Shown here: positions 14,601 through 28,000 of the stretch, piece after piece
How positions within the stretch are numbered: the first letter of the stretch is position 1
Layout of the letters: each line of letters opens with the position of its first letter
Source of the DNA: Chrysomallon squamiferum
Lineage: Eukaryota; Mollusca; Gastropoda; Neomphalida; Peltospiridae
Length of the DNA stretch: 64,000 nucleotides
Direction: 5' to 3'
Assembly: GCA_012295275.1 (NCBI GenBank)
Contig: CM022671.1
Coordinates: forward strand, 13,312,178-13,376,177
Program-made: the position numbers and the translations under genes
The notes under the pieces: generated by a model
Databases searched by the model: none
What the model saw: only the letters and a program-made list of their open reading frames with translations
What the model was told of the DNA's origin: nothing

Positions 14601-17600
14601 AATATGTATAGATTTCAAGTTTGCCATATGTCAAGAGCTGTTGTTACTTATTTCTTAAACATTTCATCTGGTTCACTGAACAACTTGTGCTTCTGATTTC
14701 TAGAATTTCTCCAACCACAATGTTGTGTACTCATAATCACCACAAATGAATTGTATTTACTCATAATACAGTCAGAATCTGTATCGTGGTTATTTAAACT
14801 GAAACAAGATTTACTGCAATGAACATGCTGTTATATGTTTTATAGAAGAACTACATATTTTTAAATAGTTCTAGTAACAAATGTACATTCCATCAGTGTT
14901 CCCATATCCACTGTAATGAAAGAACAAATGAATTTTTAATGATACCTTAACATCTTTTCGTATTAACAATTTTTAGATATCAACAATTAAAATAATAATA
15001 ATAATAAGAAGAAGAAAGTGGAAACTAGCTATTATTCCACATACATTTTCTTACCAGTTAGCAGCATGTAATCTTTTATACACACTTTCTCTATTGATAT
15101 AAAAATAGAAGTGAACAAATATTGTATCACTGTAAATAAAGTGTCATATAAAATGATACAGTAAACTCTCTCAATCTTATATGTCATTTTGTTGAACTTC
15201 ACACTATCTCGAAGATCTGGATGCAGACCATTTCTTCAATAAAGCTGTTTCCATTCTTACTGATTTTTTTCTTTAAATATAAGATACAGACTGTACTTTT
15301 ATAAAGTATATATGTATTTCAAAGTTCTTAAATTATGTTGTATTTTACTTTGATGATACTGATAATGTTGAACTTTCATTGAATAATGTAAGTACTTAAT
15401 AAAAACAGTACATACATTAAAGTAAAAAAAACCACCAAAACAATGACGTTTTCCTTTCCTTTTCATTATACTGAATGTAACAATACCTTGAACTTGATTC
15501 CAAGTGACTGCAACTTCAAGATAGAGTGTTTTTATATGTTTTTGAATTTTATAAGATAAAATCAAAAATGAAAACAATACTACTTATTTATTCTTGAGGA
15601 TAGAATTATCTGGGAAAATTAGACTCCTAATATCATATACAAACATTTTTGTCATAACATTTTTACCTACATTTTTATCTTTATCAAAGTTAAGACATAC
15701 AAATGTTGTTTATGGTCTAATCATGACATATATTTTAACAAATACCAACAACACAATTTCAAAAATGAAACAGTTTACATTTCTTAATTATTTGACAAGC
15801 TCATTTGATATCAAATAAAATTCACAACCAACATAAGACTTGATAAGAGGAAAAGATAACAAGTAACTCACCTGATGCTGTGATGAAGATACATAATCTC
15901 AATGGGGATTGCACCAGGGGATCTAAAGGAGTTCCTGACCTGCCTGAAGCATCACTTCCTGTTAACCCTTTGAGCCTGATTGTGTAAAACATGTCATACC
16001 ATTTGGCATCTTTTCATATCCTTCAGGCATTCCTTCAGACATGTCAGGTGGGTTTTAACTCCAAAGATGAGTTTTTGGTCTCAGAGAAAATGTACATTGT
16101 AAAGCATTGTATCAATCATCCATGCAGGTATGCATTTTTTAAATCTCTATTACAGCTAAACAAAAAATATTACACCCAGGAAGCTTTTATATGTGAACTT
16201 TATGCAGATGTGTAGGCCTACAATGTCTTACTCAATGATCAAGAAAGATGGTGATTCCTAGCATCCAAAATTTATCATTCAGGTTTTAGTTAATCAGATG
16301 TTAATAGCTGAAAAGGTGTTATTTTCAAGTATGTGCATTTTTTAAATCTATATTGTGGCTAAATAAAAAATATTACACCCAGGAAGCTTTTATATGTTTT
16401 AGTTAACATGTGGGAGATTAAATTTCAATAAAGGTCATCTCAAGGTCACGTGATCCACAGTCAATTTCAAGGTCATAGCAAAGGTCAAAAGGTCAATGTA
16501 CTCCAATATTTTCCAAACAGAACAAACATGGCCGATTTGGAATCCTTGTCATATTGCCTTTTCAACAATACCAATTTTATGAAAATTGGCCCAGTAGTTC
16601 CTGAGATATGAGGGTTCTAAGGTTGGTGGTCACACCCATTTTTGCCAAAAATCTCAAAATTCGGTGGGCCATATCTCCCACACCACTGATCCGACTGGGC
16701 TAATATTTCAGATTTGGTGCTGTGGGATCCCAGTCAACAAGTATACCAAGTTTCATAAAAAATTTGAGAAGGTCGGGTTTAACCCATTGGGTGATTTGAC
16801 ATGGAATGACTGCTATATATATTATTATTTCAATTTAAAATTTACCAATTCTTGTCAGTTCTTGTCACATGATCATGAGCACTTTAAATATTGACAGATG
16901 CAAATATTTTGAAGACACCTTAGAAAATCATCATCTACCTGTTGGACCAATTTCTTTACCTCACAGACTGACACAACTAATATAACAATGTAGTTTACAG
17001 TCTGTTTATCGAATGTTCTGAATAATAATGTTAAGCATTAATATGAAATTTTATAATAACTTTTATGCTTTTAAAATTTTAACTTTTCAACAGTATTGTT
17101 AAACTATGTAACATTCTTTATTCATTTGATGTTCAACATTAACCATTAATTTAAAATGTACATTAAATCTTTTTAAATAACATGGCTACTTAGGTATATT
17201 CAGTTGCTGTATATTTCTATATTATATTTTATATCAATAGCTTTTCAACACTTGATGGATCAAAAGTCCATTTTCAAAAAACAACATATAGACACAACCA
17301 TAAACATGGATAAGAAGGTTTATATATAGCTCTCTATTATTCATGATTCATACGAAATAAAAACAGATTAAAAAATACTAAGCATGAACTTAAGCACTGT
17401 TTCATATATGTAGTATTTATACTTGAGTATCAGTGGAAATAAGAGAATGCTAAATATAAACTTAAAATACTATTAGATATATGCATACATAAATGTTATT
17501 TTTCTTTTTTTATTGATAGTTTTCAAATCAAAAATTGTAAGTAGAATTTAGACCAAAATTACATTCAGGTTTGGTAGTCCATTATAGTTTGGTTTTTTTT

Positions 17601-19621
17601 TGTGTGTATCTCATTCATTATATTACTGTATACAGCAGTATATGGGATTACATACAAAATTATAAACTTTATTAACATCAGTTAGGTTGTAGCTCAGTTC
17701 TACAGAACTAGTATTAGGCTTTATTGGTGCTCCTATGAAATGGTTTCCCATTCTAGCCAATTCTATACAATTAGTTTATCAGAACACAATTAAGTTAATG
17801 CATACGAAAAACACTTTTTTCTCTACAACAACAGTGATCTTTGTTACAGCCAGTGTCATTAATTTACCAATAAATTTCAACAATGTGTCAGTTATCACTA
17901 TTAAATATAGGCCAGTTTGTACACAGAAGTATATGTGTCATTGTGCATTGCTTTCCATTAGCATTTCATGAAGTTGTAAAATACATTCCATAATCTCATT
18001 ATAGTTTATGATTTTTTTGCATTGATTAACATGTTTTGTAACTGAAATAATTAGAGTAAATTGTTTTATTTATACTGATGACAGTTTGTGTATGAAAAAA
18101 CAGATGGAAATATATTACCAGTAGGCTATATCAAGATTTTACAAAATGGCAAAACACATTTTGAGTAAATGCTCTTTTTTTTGTGTGTGAAGAAATGGAG
18201 ATTCTCTTGATATTGAGATTTCCCCTGTAAATGATTCTTTGGGATTCTAAATCATATTTTTTTCTTGTGATTTCTGTAAAGGTATAAACTGCCATTTGTT
18301 CAACTGCCTTAAAGACATATGGAAAATGTTGTTATCACTGCATCAATGAAAGCTCATTTATTAAACTGATAAATGCATGCACACTGCTATTTCTATCCCG
18401 TGGCAGTGGACCTAGATTTTAAAAAAGTGAGACAGTAGCACTGAATGATGATAGAATACTGAATGTTAATGAATGGAATTGCAAATGATTCAAAACTTTT
18501 TGGAGGATGTGATGGATGACAGTGAGGCAGATGAGAAGAAAGATGATTGATTATATGAATTGAGATGACGACAACCATTTCAATTTCAGGGAAAATTAAT
18601 GGAAGTGAAAGCTGAAAACACCTGCTAAAGCACTGGGGCAGGGTAGGCAGCAAAGCTTATAAAAATAAAATACTAAATAGAAATAGTTTTTTTTACAATT
18701 ATTCAAAATTAAAGTTGTTTTTATTTGAAGAAAACAAATATACATTTACACACAAACACATACACAGTTTATTATTATGATTCAGTGGTAAAGCAGTGGT
18801 TCCTAGCTTAAGTACTTACATAAGTTCACATAAACCAAAGAATAACGAAGTGCAGATTCCTCTTCTTTTTTTTAACAATGGTACCAAATTATTAATTGAT
18901 CTGTATTTTGTTTTTAATATAGACATTGAGCTCTTATTAGTAAAATATCATGACAATGTTAATACCTTTCAGCTGACCAAATTTAATCAAGATCTATAAG
19001 GTAAATGTCAAAAAATAAACTGAATAATCTGAATCCCTATTTCTGTATTTTAAGGTTTTTATCCCCACCCAATTTGTTTGTTATGCCATAACACCTCTAT
19101 GATATATCATAAGAGAGCAAAAATGCTTTTCTTTAAAATGTTTGAATTTTTGGGGGGGAACAAGGGTCACATAAGGATCTGTTTTATTCCCATTAATTCA
19201 TAGAATTTTTAAGGTTAGAACAGATTTATTTCACATGAAGAACAAAGAAAATACCTCAGCTGGGAAGTAAAAAATTAAAAACAAGTATAACAATTATTTC
19301 TTAAATAATAAAGGTGAGAATAATAGAAGCTGTAATTGACACTGAGGAAAAACCTTTATCACGAAAAGAAATTTCAAGAGGTCAAAGAAAAATAAAATTT
19401 GTAAATTCATGATGGTTATTAAGAATTGTTAGAGCAGAAAATAAACAACTGAACTTGCTAAAAGAATGTAACTTGTACAGTAACAGACAAATAATCATAA
19501 CTATTTAAGAAGTTATTTGAAAAATTATGTAGAGCAATTCTATTCTTACCTTAACTGGCATATCACAAATATGTTTATCAAACTCTTCTTCCCCACACTG
19601 AGATAATGCCCAAACAGACAT
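5687..19621 (-). CDS. Unrecognised coiled/Ser-rich protein, at least three coding exons
   Basis: I do not recognise this protein. Coding exons on the minus strand are 19550-19621 (starts at ATG, MSVWALSQCG), 8361-8555 and 5710-6880. All have AG/GT borders and the first two joins are in phase 0. The 5' UTR exon carries stops, so the ATG at 19621 is the likely start. Residues 1-89 are charged and probably helical (METITYFQKEMAAEQENF, then KQISKDMMKSQGRL). From residue 90 the chain is Ser/Thr/Asn-rich and probably disordered, with a run of seven Ser and one hydrophobic motif, LPSVKMLLGAFQ, at about 208-219. Exon 3 ends at a strong donor (CAG|GTGAGT) with one base left over. If that donor is not used, the frame stops at 5687 after 486 residues. 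A compatible further exon may lie at 1-127. Exon structure is well supported; function is unknown. Confidence 0.7.
6881..8360 (-). other. Intron of the Ser-rich gene
   Basis: AT-rich intron between coding exons, with (AT)n near 7146-7170 and homopolymers. No exon or element was seen. Confidence 0.6.
8556..15871 (-). other. Long intron of the Ser-rich gene, left part
   Basis: AT-rich sequence with (AT)n near 8985-9008, (AAT)n near 9945-9972 and many short homopolymers. Nothing coding was recognised on either strand. Confidence 0.55.
15872..16900. repeat. Dispersed repeat patch inside the Ser-rich gene intron
   Basis: This block is visibly less AT-rich than the intron around it. It contains two copies of a unit of about 67 bp at 16128-16194 and 16329-16397, sharing ATTACACCCAGGAAGCTTTT. 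Further right it carries text of a common invertebrate repeat type: CCCAGTAGTTCCTGAGATAT, GGGCCATATCTCCCACACCA and ACCAAGTTTCATAAAAAATT, at about 16560-16790. Two such units follow one another. No transposase or reverse transcriptase reading was found. Confidence 0.5.
16901..19549 (-). other. Long intron of the Ser-rich gene, right part
   Basis: AT-rich intronic sequence with no recognised gene, RNA or element. Confidence 0.5.
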
Positions 19622-20377
19622 CTGAAAAAATAAATGTATATATATAAAATAAAATAAAATAAAATAAAATATATTTTAAAAAGTACTTATTTAAAAAAAA
19701 ACAGAAACAAATATAAATTGTTTTCCTTGATCATTATAAATACTGCTGTGTAACCTTAAAAAGTTACCTTGTAAACTCTTATCTCTTATCTTTTAATATA
19801 ATTCACAGTGAATATTGTCTGATATACTAAAATTAATACACAAATGTATGAAAAAGACTGAATGAATAAACAACTAATAAGGTAAACTAATAAATACTGG
19901 TTTAACTACACATAAATCGCTTTTAATAATGACAAATATTAGGTGTCAAAGATATATTTCTTGAATAATGATCTGAAAGCCATTAACATTACCATAATTA
20001 GCAACAAGGAACTTTTTATATTCACTTTCATACGTGAAAAATAAAATTGGGATGCAACTGTTACAGAGCCCACATCATCAAAGATCTTGAATGCTTTAAT
20101 AAGGCTCAGTCTAGGTGAAAAAGGTGCTTTTATGGCTGTGTTTAAAAACTAAATTGACAGCAATCTAAAAATTAGTAATTCCATCTATCTACTAAAGAAA
20201 TAAATACAAGTTAAGATACATTAATTATTTAATTATGATACAAATGATAATAATATGCAATACAACAATTTATAAAATATATATTTAAACAAGTAAAAAA
20301 ATATCTATAGGAATGGTTACTGACACAGGTTAATTACATATTACAATTTAGCAAAATATGAACAGACAATGGCTTAC

Positions 20378-20429
20378 CATACTCTTCCCTGCCTGACTAT
20401 CATTTTTAGCTTTCTTTTTCGCTTCCTCT
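20378..20429 (-). other. Candidate 52-nt optional exon
   Basis: The minus strand shows an acceptor (TTTTGTAATTAG) at 20430 and a donor (AGTATG|GTAAGCC) at 20378. The open frame EEAKKKAKNDSQAGKSM would join in frame to the ATG of the first coding exon of the Ser-rich gene. The mapped 5' UTR exon does not supply an upstream start codon in this frame. It could therefore be an untranslated optional exon, a coding exon with an unseen partner, or chance. Confidence 0.25.
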
Positions 20430-21723
20430 CTAATTACAAAATGCCAGCCCTTTTAAAGCGACTTCATGGAGTTAAAAAATTGTCCACAAAAATAAAACAT
20501 GCAGATATGACAGAAAACTAACAAACAAAATAAATTGCTTAAATATGTATCCTCACTGGTTCCAGCTTAAGTATTTTTTAACTATTGCATATGTATTTGA
20601 AAATGATCCCCAAAATACTAGGTACTATACACCATTCATGAATGGCTTAAGCAATTATAAGTGTACATGAATTATCGACCACAATAAATCATCATCATCA
20701 TCATCCATATTAAAAATATTAAAATACGAAGTGTGTGTCTAAATTATGTGCAATATTATATGAATGTAGTTACTGGCACCCATAATACTGTCACTTTTTT
20801 GTATGTTACAGATTTTTCTTCAGAAAGAAAGCCAAAAAAAAAAAAAAAAAACCCCAAACGTGTTTTATGAAAATTCTGATTTTGCCAGCTTGTATCTTTC
20901 ACAAATTTATACTCAAAAGCATGAAAATGAACAGATTTTAATATATAGATACAATTTAAATTTTCCAGATTCATCCCAGCTGAGATCTGATTTGGTTTGC
21001 AGGTAATAGCTCTTAAGCAATAAATTGCATAATTATAATTCATTTTGTTTAGAATGAAAAGACCTGTGTAAAGAGATGATGATACATGAATTCTTCAGAG
21101 AACAAACATGGTAGGGTAGCTTGACTGCGGGTGTGGTCAAATGACTGAGCTCAGCACACCTGATACAGTTCACTTCATCAACTTATTCTGACAGAGTTTA
21201 TATATATATATATATATATAAAACTATGTATATTTCAGATTGCATTTCTCAAGGGAATTATCTTGAGCATTATAAAGTTTCTGCATGCAACCATTTGATA
21301 TTTACATCTGACAACCTCCAGAGATGCTAATGAAGTTTATCTATATTTAAAATTTCTGGAATAAAACCCTTGTCAGTCATTCTGTATACATTTCTTAATT
21401 GCTTCACATGATAATTTTTCTTTTTCCTGTTCTAGAAGTATTTTTAAATTTTCCAATGCAAAACACCTATAATTATATCTATACAAAATAAATATCAATA
21501 AATTTAGCTAAGGCAGAATTTTAATTTTATGCAATGAACTTGATATCCTGAAAATTTAATTGAACTATCTAGCTTTTTAAGGGATAATGATAACTTAATG
21601 AACTTCATTCACAGTATTGTTTCAATAAAGCTTGGAAAAAAGTGCCAAAATGAAACACATTTTCAGATCATAAATTTGCCATTATTCCATTAATTTTCAA
21701 GTAAATATATTAATATTTTATAG

Positions 21724-21733
<10 letters not shown>

Positions 21734-21791
<58 letters not shown>
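21734..21791. repeat. (ATT)n microsatellite
   Basis: About 19 units of ATT preceded by a T run, in the first intron of the Ser-rich gene. Confidence 0.95.
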
Positions 21792-22564
21792 TCTTCTTCT
21801 TTTGTGACACACATAATTATGTCAAGAGATCTTGTGGGTCAATAACAGTTACCATTTTTCCAATTTTTTGGTACAGAACCAGTTCATCATTAGTTTTACA
21901 TTCCTATATGGAGTGGAAACCAATTCTTTTACATACTAACAAATATACTGTATGCTTAGATAAAACTGAAACAAACACAGAATTAGGCTGTGTAAGGATT
22001 GAGACTGTTAAGGTTTTTTTCATAGTAAAGGGAGGAATTCAGGACTAGTAATCCACTTCTTCCACCAGATCTGCTACTGATGATTATTATAAGCCCACAA
22101 ATAATGAATCAAATTACTTTTTAATGCTGATAATAACAATAAAAAGAATTAGAACAATTGTTTTCTTTCATCCATTTGTGCGTGTTTATATACATATAAA
22201 TGATACATGGAACTTTAAAAAAAAAATTGTGACTATTTTACCATAAACTATACATTTTCCAAAATGAAGTGTGTATATTTTTGCATTGTTGACATTATTA
22301 TTTGAGTGAATAAAATAAGAACACTTAACTTTCTAATTAACACCCCGCTTATTATAATAATACCAAACATTAAGTAAGAAATAAATTTCAATTCAAAACT
22401 TACCAGAGCAGCATGCCTTAAGAAAAATGTTTTAACTTTTATCTGAATATAATCAATATTTACAGAAATACTGTTACAATCCTTATTTTGAAGAAACAAA
22501 ACAGTAACACTTGTGACTGCAGTCAATAATTTCTGTAACTTGTAAGCAGGTAAATATGGCTTAC

Positions 22565-22830
22565 CTCTATCAGTCGATGTCCGTCACAATTTCTGAAACA
22601 GGGGAGTAACACCTGGCTACTGTCAAATGGTAAATATAAAAACTATGACCATTCGTTAAATACAAAAAAAAATAAAAAAAATATTATTAAAGTACAAACG
22701 ACGCACCGTTTCTAGATTCCTGTCAAAAATCAATGTGTAACAGAATTAAAACAACACTTAATTTCTTATCGACAAGTTCATTTCTGTTTCTCTCACGCCA
22801 TATTTACATCGCCGAGCTAAAAATAGAGCT
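22565..22830 (-). promoter_or_regulatory. Probable 5' UTR exon and promoter of the Ser-rich gene
   Basis: On the minus strand GATAGAG|GTAAGCC marks a strong donor at 22565, with stop codons in all relevant frames before it. Just upstream are ACGCCATATTT and AAAATGGCAC, which look like YY1-type (ATGGCG / GCCAT) promoter motifs, in a patch with several CpG. The left border is set by the splice site. The right border (start site) is approximate. Confidence 0.45.
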
Positions 22831-22911
22831 GGATTCAACCAAAATGGCACTAGGGATGATGACTTAGCGAATTAGACTAGCCACATGTCAATTATAATAT
22901 ATATATAATTT

Positions 22912-23064
22912 CTTTATTTATTTATTTATTGGTTTTGCTAACAAAAATACAATATGGGAAGAACTGTTTGATTAAACATACATATATACATATATGTGTT
23001 TAATCAAAGACTTCTCCCCATACTGTATTTTCTTTAATTAAAATAAATAAGTGAATAAATAAAT
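22912..23064. repeat. Imperfect inverted repeat (long hairpin)
   Basis: The inner arms at 22944-22980 and 22995-23031 are close reverse complements. One arm begins AAAATACAATATGGG and the other, reversed, AAAATACAGTATGGGG; both end in TTTGATTAAACA. The spacer is about 14 bp of alternating AT. The flanks (TTTATTTATTTATTTATT and AATAAATAAATAAT) extend the pairing outward. It lies about 100 bp upstream of the presumed promoter of the Ser-rich gene. Confidence 0.65.
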
Positions 23065-23473
23065 AATCACGTTTTTAATCTGGAAAAATATTATGTGGCA
23101 GCAAATTGACTCTTTGAAAAGAAGCAAAAACACTTTATCGCCGAGCGGAGCGGGGCAAACAAAATTGGAGTGGTCTGGGTGCCGCCAAAGTCCCCCAGAA
23201 GCTAGGACTTGAAAGTGGAAATCGTTTCAGTTAGAATAGAGATTTATATTTCTTAAACAAAATATTTGGATAAAAAAAAAAAAATCAATCAATAAAAAAT
23301 ATTTTAATATATATATATATATTAATAAAAAATCGTTAATTTCGGCATGAGGCATTGGTCTCATTTGCCTCAGTATAGTTATGGCAATTTATTATTTTGG
23401 GTGATATACTTATGTTACGTGGTTCCGAAACACCGATATAATCCAAACACATTTGCCAAAACTACCAAAGTTA

Positions 23474-23523
<50 letters not shown>

Positions 23524-25040
23524 ATTTAAAAAGTCAGTGATCACCGGATGAGGTCACACAAATAATCTGAAAAATCGAAATGATGACCTCGAGTGTTTAT
23601 CATATAATTTTATTCATCCATGATTAAATTACTTTATGCTTTTCATATATTGGTGTTTTACTATCATATTTGCAGAAAACATATTTTATTTATTATTTAT
23701 TATAGTCATCTTAGAAAGATGCGAACACACTTTAGATCAAAATGCGAACAAAATCAAGATTCTTAAAAAACCCACCAAACAAACGAACAAAAAAAAAACA
23801 CCTATATTTTTTAAATGCCATTTTTAGGCATAGAAACAAACTAAATATGTGAGTAAATTAAGATATTCACCCTATGGTATACCATTCATCAGTTTAAGAA
23901 GCACCGTTTAGAAGTGTGAAGTCCATTATGACAGGACACAATTAGTAAATAACGAAATGTGTCTAGTAAACCCTAGTTATTAGTTACATCTGGAAGAACT
24001 TCTCTGCAGTTTGTAAATCATCACATAAAGTCATTTTTAAAGTAATTCAAAGCAGAAAAAAAAAACATGCCGAGTTCTGTTAAATGTTGCTAACAGTGTA
24101 GTCGGGCAAGTGAAACCACTGAAACTGTTGATCAAGATAACTCGTGAGGTCATAGCTGCCACAACATCAGGCAGGCGAATCAATAGCAGATCATAAAAAT
24201 GGAAAACTAGCTGTGACAACTGCCCTATTTGCCCTATTAATAAAACTTTTAAAAAGAGGTTGATGACAAACTGCAGATAATGGAATGATAATTATTTGAA
24301 GACAGTTCCGCTTAGACTTCAAAGACTTAAGAACCTCTGAAATACATATGTACGTTTTCGATCAAATAAAAAATATGTGGACGATAGATAACTAAATTTC
24401 CTGATGCTTGTACTGTTTATGATGGTTTTTAAAAATAAACTAGTTTTGTAATAAATATTTTGTTTTGTTCGACACTGATGTTCGACATTGTAAAAAAAAA
24501 CTGGTTTCGGTTCAGTATTGGTCAATAAAGTAATACATATAATACATTATTATACAGATGAAATAGTTAAAGTGGAAGGCAAAGTATAAGGGAATAGACC
24601 TTAGTCTCCACCTTGAGCACAAATACTGTTGTGTCCCACATATAACAATGTTCCAAACACACTCCCTGATGTTATTTCACTAGACATGACGAAACACTTT
24701 CTTGGTTGTGTTACTAATTATAATTATTTAAAAGAACGTAAGTAAGTCTACCTGTAATTACGAAGGCTAATTTTGATGAAGAAATGCATTTGATTCACAG
24801 AAACTGATATCAGTTTAATAAATGAAATAAAAAAGAAAGAAGTATAAATGTTATAAACTAACTGCTTATTTTTTAATGTTTTATTTATACATATGATTTT
24901 ATTATTTGAATTTGAACCGCGTTCCGCTTAGATAATATAGTTCGAAGTTTCGAGCATATCCGGTAATGCGATGCAATCTGGGATTGAGGTGAGAGGTTAG
25001 GAGTACCTTGAATTTTCTCACCAACAGGTTTTATTGTTTT
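23065..25040. other. Intergenic region between two divergent genes
   Basis: The sequence separates the minus-strand Ser-rich gene from plus-strand PPP4R2. It contains a short GC- and CpG-richer patch at about 23140-23225 (GCCGAGCGGAGCGGGG) and an (AAT)n array at 23474-23521. No coding exon was recognised. Confidence 0.5.
23474..23521. repeat. (AAT)n microsatellite
   Basis: About 16 units, intergenic. Confidence 0.95.
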
Positions 25041-25065
25041 TACGTCACTTCCTGGCCGCCATTTT
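25041..25065 (+). promoter_or_regulatory. PPP4R2 core promoter motifs (CRE half-site, ETS, YY1)
   Basis: Immediately upstream of the PPP4R2 start are TACGTCAC (CRE-like half), CACTTCCTG (ETS-like) and GCCGCCATTTT (YY1-like), packed into 25 bp. Such a cluster just before the start codon is typical of TATA-less housekeeping promoters. The motifs are seen directly; factor binding is inferred. Confidence 0.5.
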
Positions 25066-25093
25066 TTGACATTCAATGGGTTTGATGAACACA

Positions 25094-28000
25094 ATGGATA
25101 ATCAAGAAGAAATATTGGATGCATTAAATGGTATTTAGTATTATTTGCGTTAATAATTGTTTGGTGATGTCATTTATAATTTTTATCTTGCACTAATAAA
25201 AACATTTTTTTTTTCAGATTTCGAGAAAAAACCGAATCAAGAAATTCCGCCTGTGCTAGAACAGTTTCTTCAGCGAATAGCTAAAACGGGCGAGACGCTG
25301 TGAGTGACATACATTGAAATTATGTTATTATTACCACTAAACGTCACTTATGGTGATGTAATACCACTACACGAATAATATTATATACGATGTACTGTCT
25401 TATTACAAATTAAACATTATTTGTTTACTTTAAATATTTAGGATTTGGCGCTCTGCCAGTTTAATTAATTTCTTTAAATAAAAGACCTGTAATGATGTAT
25501 CAGTAAGGCATTATCATTGTTGTATTATATGATGTAGCTTAAATTAAAGTATCTGCATTGATGGAAAAATAAAAAATAAAAAGTAAATAAAAAAATTCAT
25601 TACTTAAATAAAAAGACGTTGATTCATCAGTTTATTTCTCTAACTGTAGTAACAAAAATATAACAACTATAATTATAAAATGAAAATTATCGGGAAAAGA
25701 AAAACCTACCGCAAATTAAGTAAATTAGACTTGACTGTATTGTGGCATGAATTCACAGAAAATTTTTGGCAGTACTTTCATCTTGAGAATAGTAGTTGAA
25801 TTAAGACTATTCTTAAAAGAAGATCATTTAGCTAAAATCTGACCCAAAAATGTTTTGACACCAGAAAATTTAACAATTAATCACATTAACTTTTCTGAAA
25901 AGTATTGAGTTAAATTGCTTGTTTAATATTTATTGAAAGATTTTTAACTGGGGGGAGATAAAAATATTTAAAACATAACTATAGTGTAGTCTTAAAATTA
26001 TTCAGACCAAATGGAACTATAATTCTTGGTGCCACCATGAAGTGAATAATGAGAAATATGAGTCTATTCACAATTATATAATATAGCTTTTAATGTGAAC
26101 AGTGTAATTACATTATATCGAGGGTTTAATAAATAAATTACATAAAACTATTCTGTGATCAGTTCAGTTGTGTTGTTAGAAATAAAATTACTACTAAATC
26201 CCATTTATAAGTTCTGTTTCATTTTATTAATATAATAGGTATATTTTGTTGTTTTTTTCATTAACATTAACACTATCTTTTAAAAATTCTAAACTGTTAA
26301 TAAGATTCTTATTACATTTTCAGATTTCCGTGGCCTAGGTTAAAACCTTTACTTGCATCTAAAATGGATGATGTTATGAAAAACTTTAATCAAGAGGTTC
26401 CTGGAGATCATTATCCAATGTGTCCCAATGTGGAGAATGTTCGTTATGATGATATGAGAAGCCGTATTTTGTCATCCTTAGATGCATTTCAGGGGTAACT
26501 TTCATATATTTAATGTTCCTTTCAAACAAATTTGAGAAAAGATCCTATAATTTAAAAATTATTATTTTTTTTACATCAGGTATTAACAAAAATATTATTA
26601 AGATATGAACATAAGATTTTGTTTGCAGTACAAACAGAAACAAACCTGCATGTTTCATGTTTGAAAATTTGTTTAAAACATGTTAAGTATTTACACTACT
26701 TTAGTCTCTAATCTGCCACATAATTGATAATGAAGCAATACACATGTTAATTTTATGCTACAATTAGTGGCACACACAAACTCTGTGATTCAGATTCATT
26801 TCTTATTTTGTTTGTTTGGTGATAAATGATAAGTGTGTGTTCTACTATAGCTTTTTTATTTTAATACACTGCAGTGCTCCATTTACCATCCAGAGGTTAT
26901 GTGAGTTAATCACAAACCCAAAGAGGCATTATAATAGAAGTGATAAGTTTCTTCGTGGTCTGGAAAAGGTCTGTTTTTAATATTTTTATAAATTTTGTTA
27001 TCTTATGTTACATTTTATTTATTTATTTTTTTTAATATTATTTTTGAAATTGTCACTGTAAATGGATCCAAGTTTCTATTGCTTTTTAAAATTGCTTTCA
27101 TTTCAAATTTGATGGGATACCTTTAAAAAATGGAGAAATTCCATTTGAAAACATAAATACATTTTTTTCTTATCTGCATAAATAATATGTAATATAGCTA
27201 TATTTGATTATTTTCAGAATGTTCTTGTTGTCAGCACTGTGGATCCATTTGGAAGGTAATTACAATGTTTAAAAATATTGTTACATTAAAATAGTTTTTG
27301 TATTTAACAAAAGTTAGAGTTATTGTATTTGTTGTTTGTCTAGTTATATTTTTTCTTAAAAACTATTGCCAACTCAAAATGTTATTCAGTGCTCTTTGTT
27401 TTGGAGTTTTACTCAGCTGAGTATTTTATTACTTAATGAGTAAATTAACATTCTTATTGATAAATACATAACATTGTTATTGATAAATACATTTTTTCTC
27501 TTCAGAAAAATAGTTTCAGAATCAAGAAGTCTTGTTAATGGATTAGATTCAAATGGCCAAGTTGAACTCCGTGATGATGTCTCGGGTTCAAATTATCCAT
27601 CTCTTTGGGCTCCTAAAAATAACGTTTGGCCTTTCCATCCAGAAAGTTTGCATACTAGCACCATAGTGACTCGAGCAGAAGCTACAACAGGCAAAGACAC
27701 TAACAATCACCATCAAGAGTCCATGGATTCCTGTGTTGAAAAAGACCATACCACTAATGATGTGTTGCAGAATTCAGAAGACATAACCAGCTCACCAGCT
27801 CTGCATCCTGTGCAAGAGGCTTTAGTTGAAACTTCTGTGGCTCAACACAGTTTGGATGTGATACCTGACTTGCTGGACAGCCATCCTATGAATGAGGTTA
27901 CTTCAGAAGCTGAAGAAATCCATTCAGTTTTAGTAGAAAATTGTGCTATTCCTGAGACCTTGTCAAATGTTTCGCAGAATAATAGTGTAGTAACAACTAA

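Noticed and set aside
15872-15958. Minus-strand segment with acceptor and donor (AACAG ... CATCAG|GTGAGT) in the Ser-rich gene intron
   Set aside because: Its only open frame does not fit the phase of the flanking exons, and in the fitting frame it stops. It borders a repeat patch and is more likely part of that repeat.
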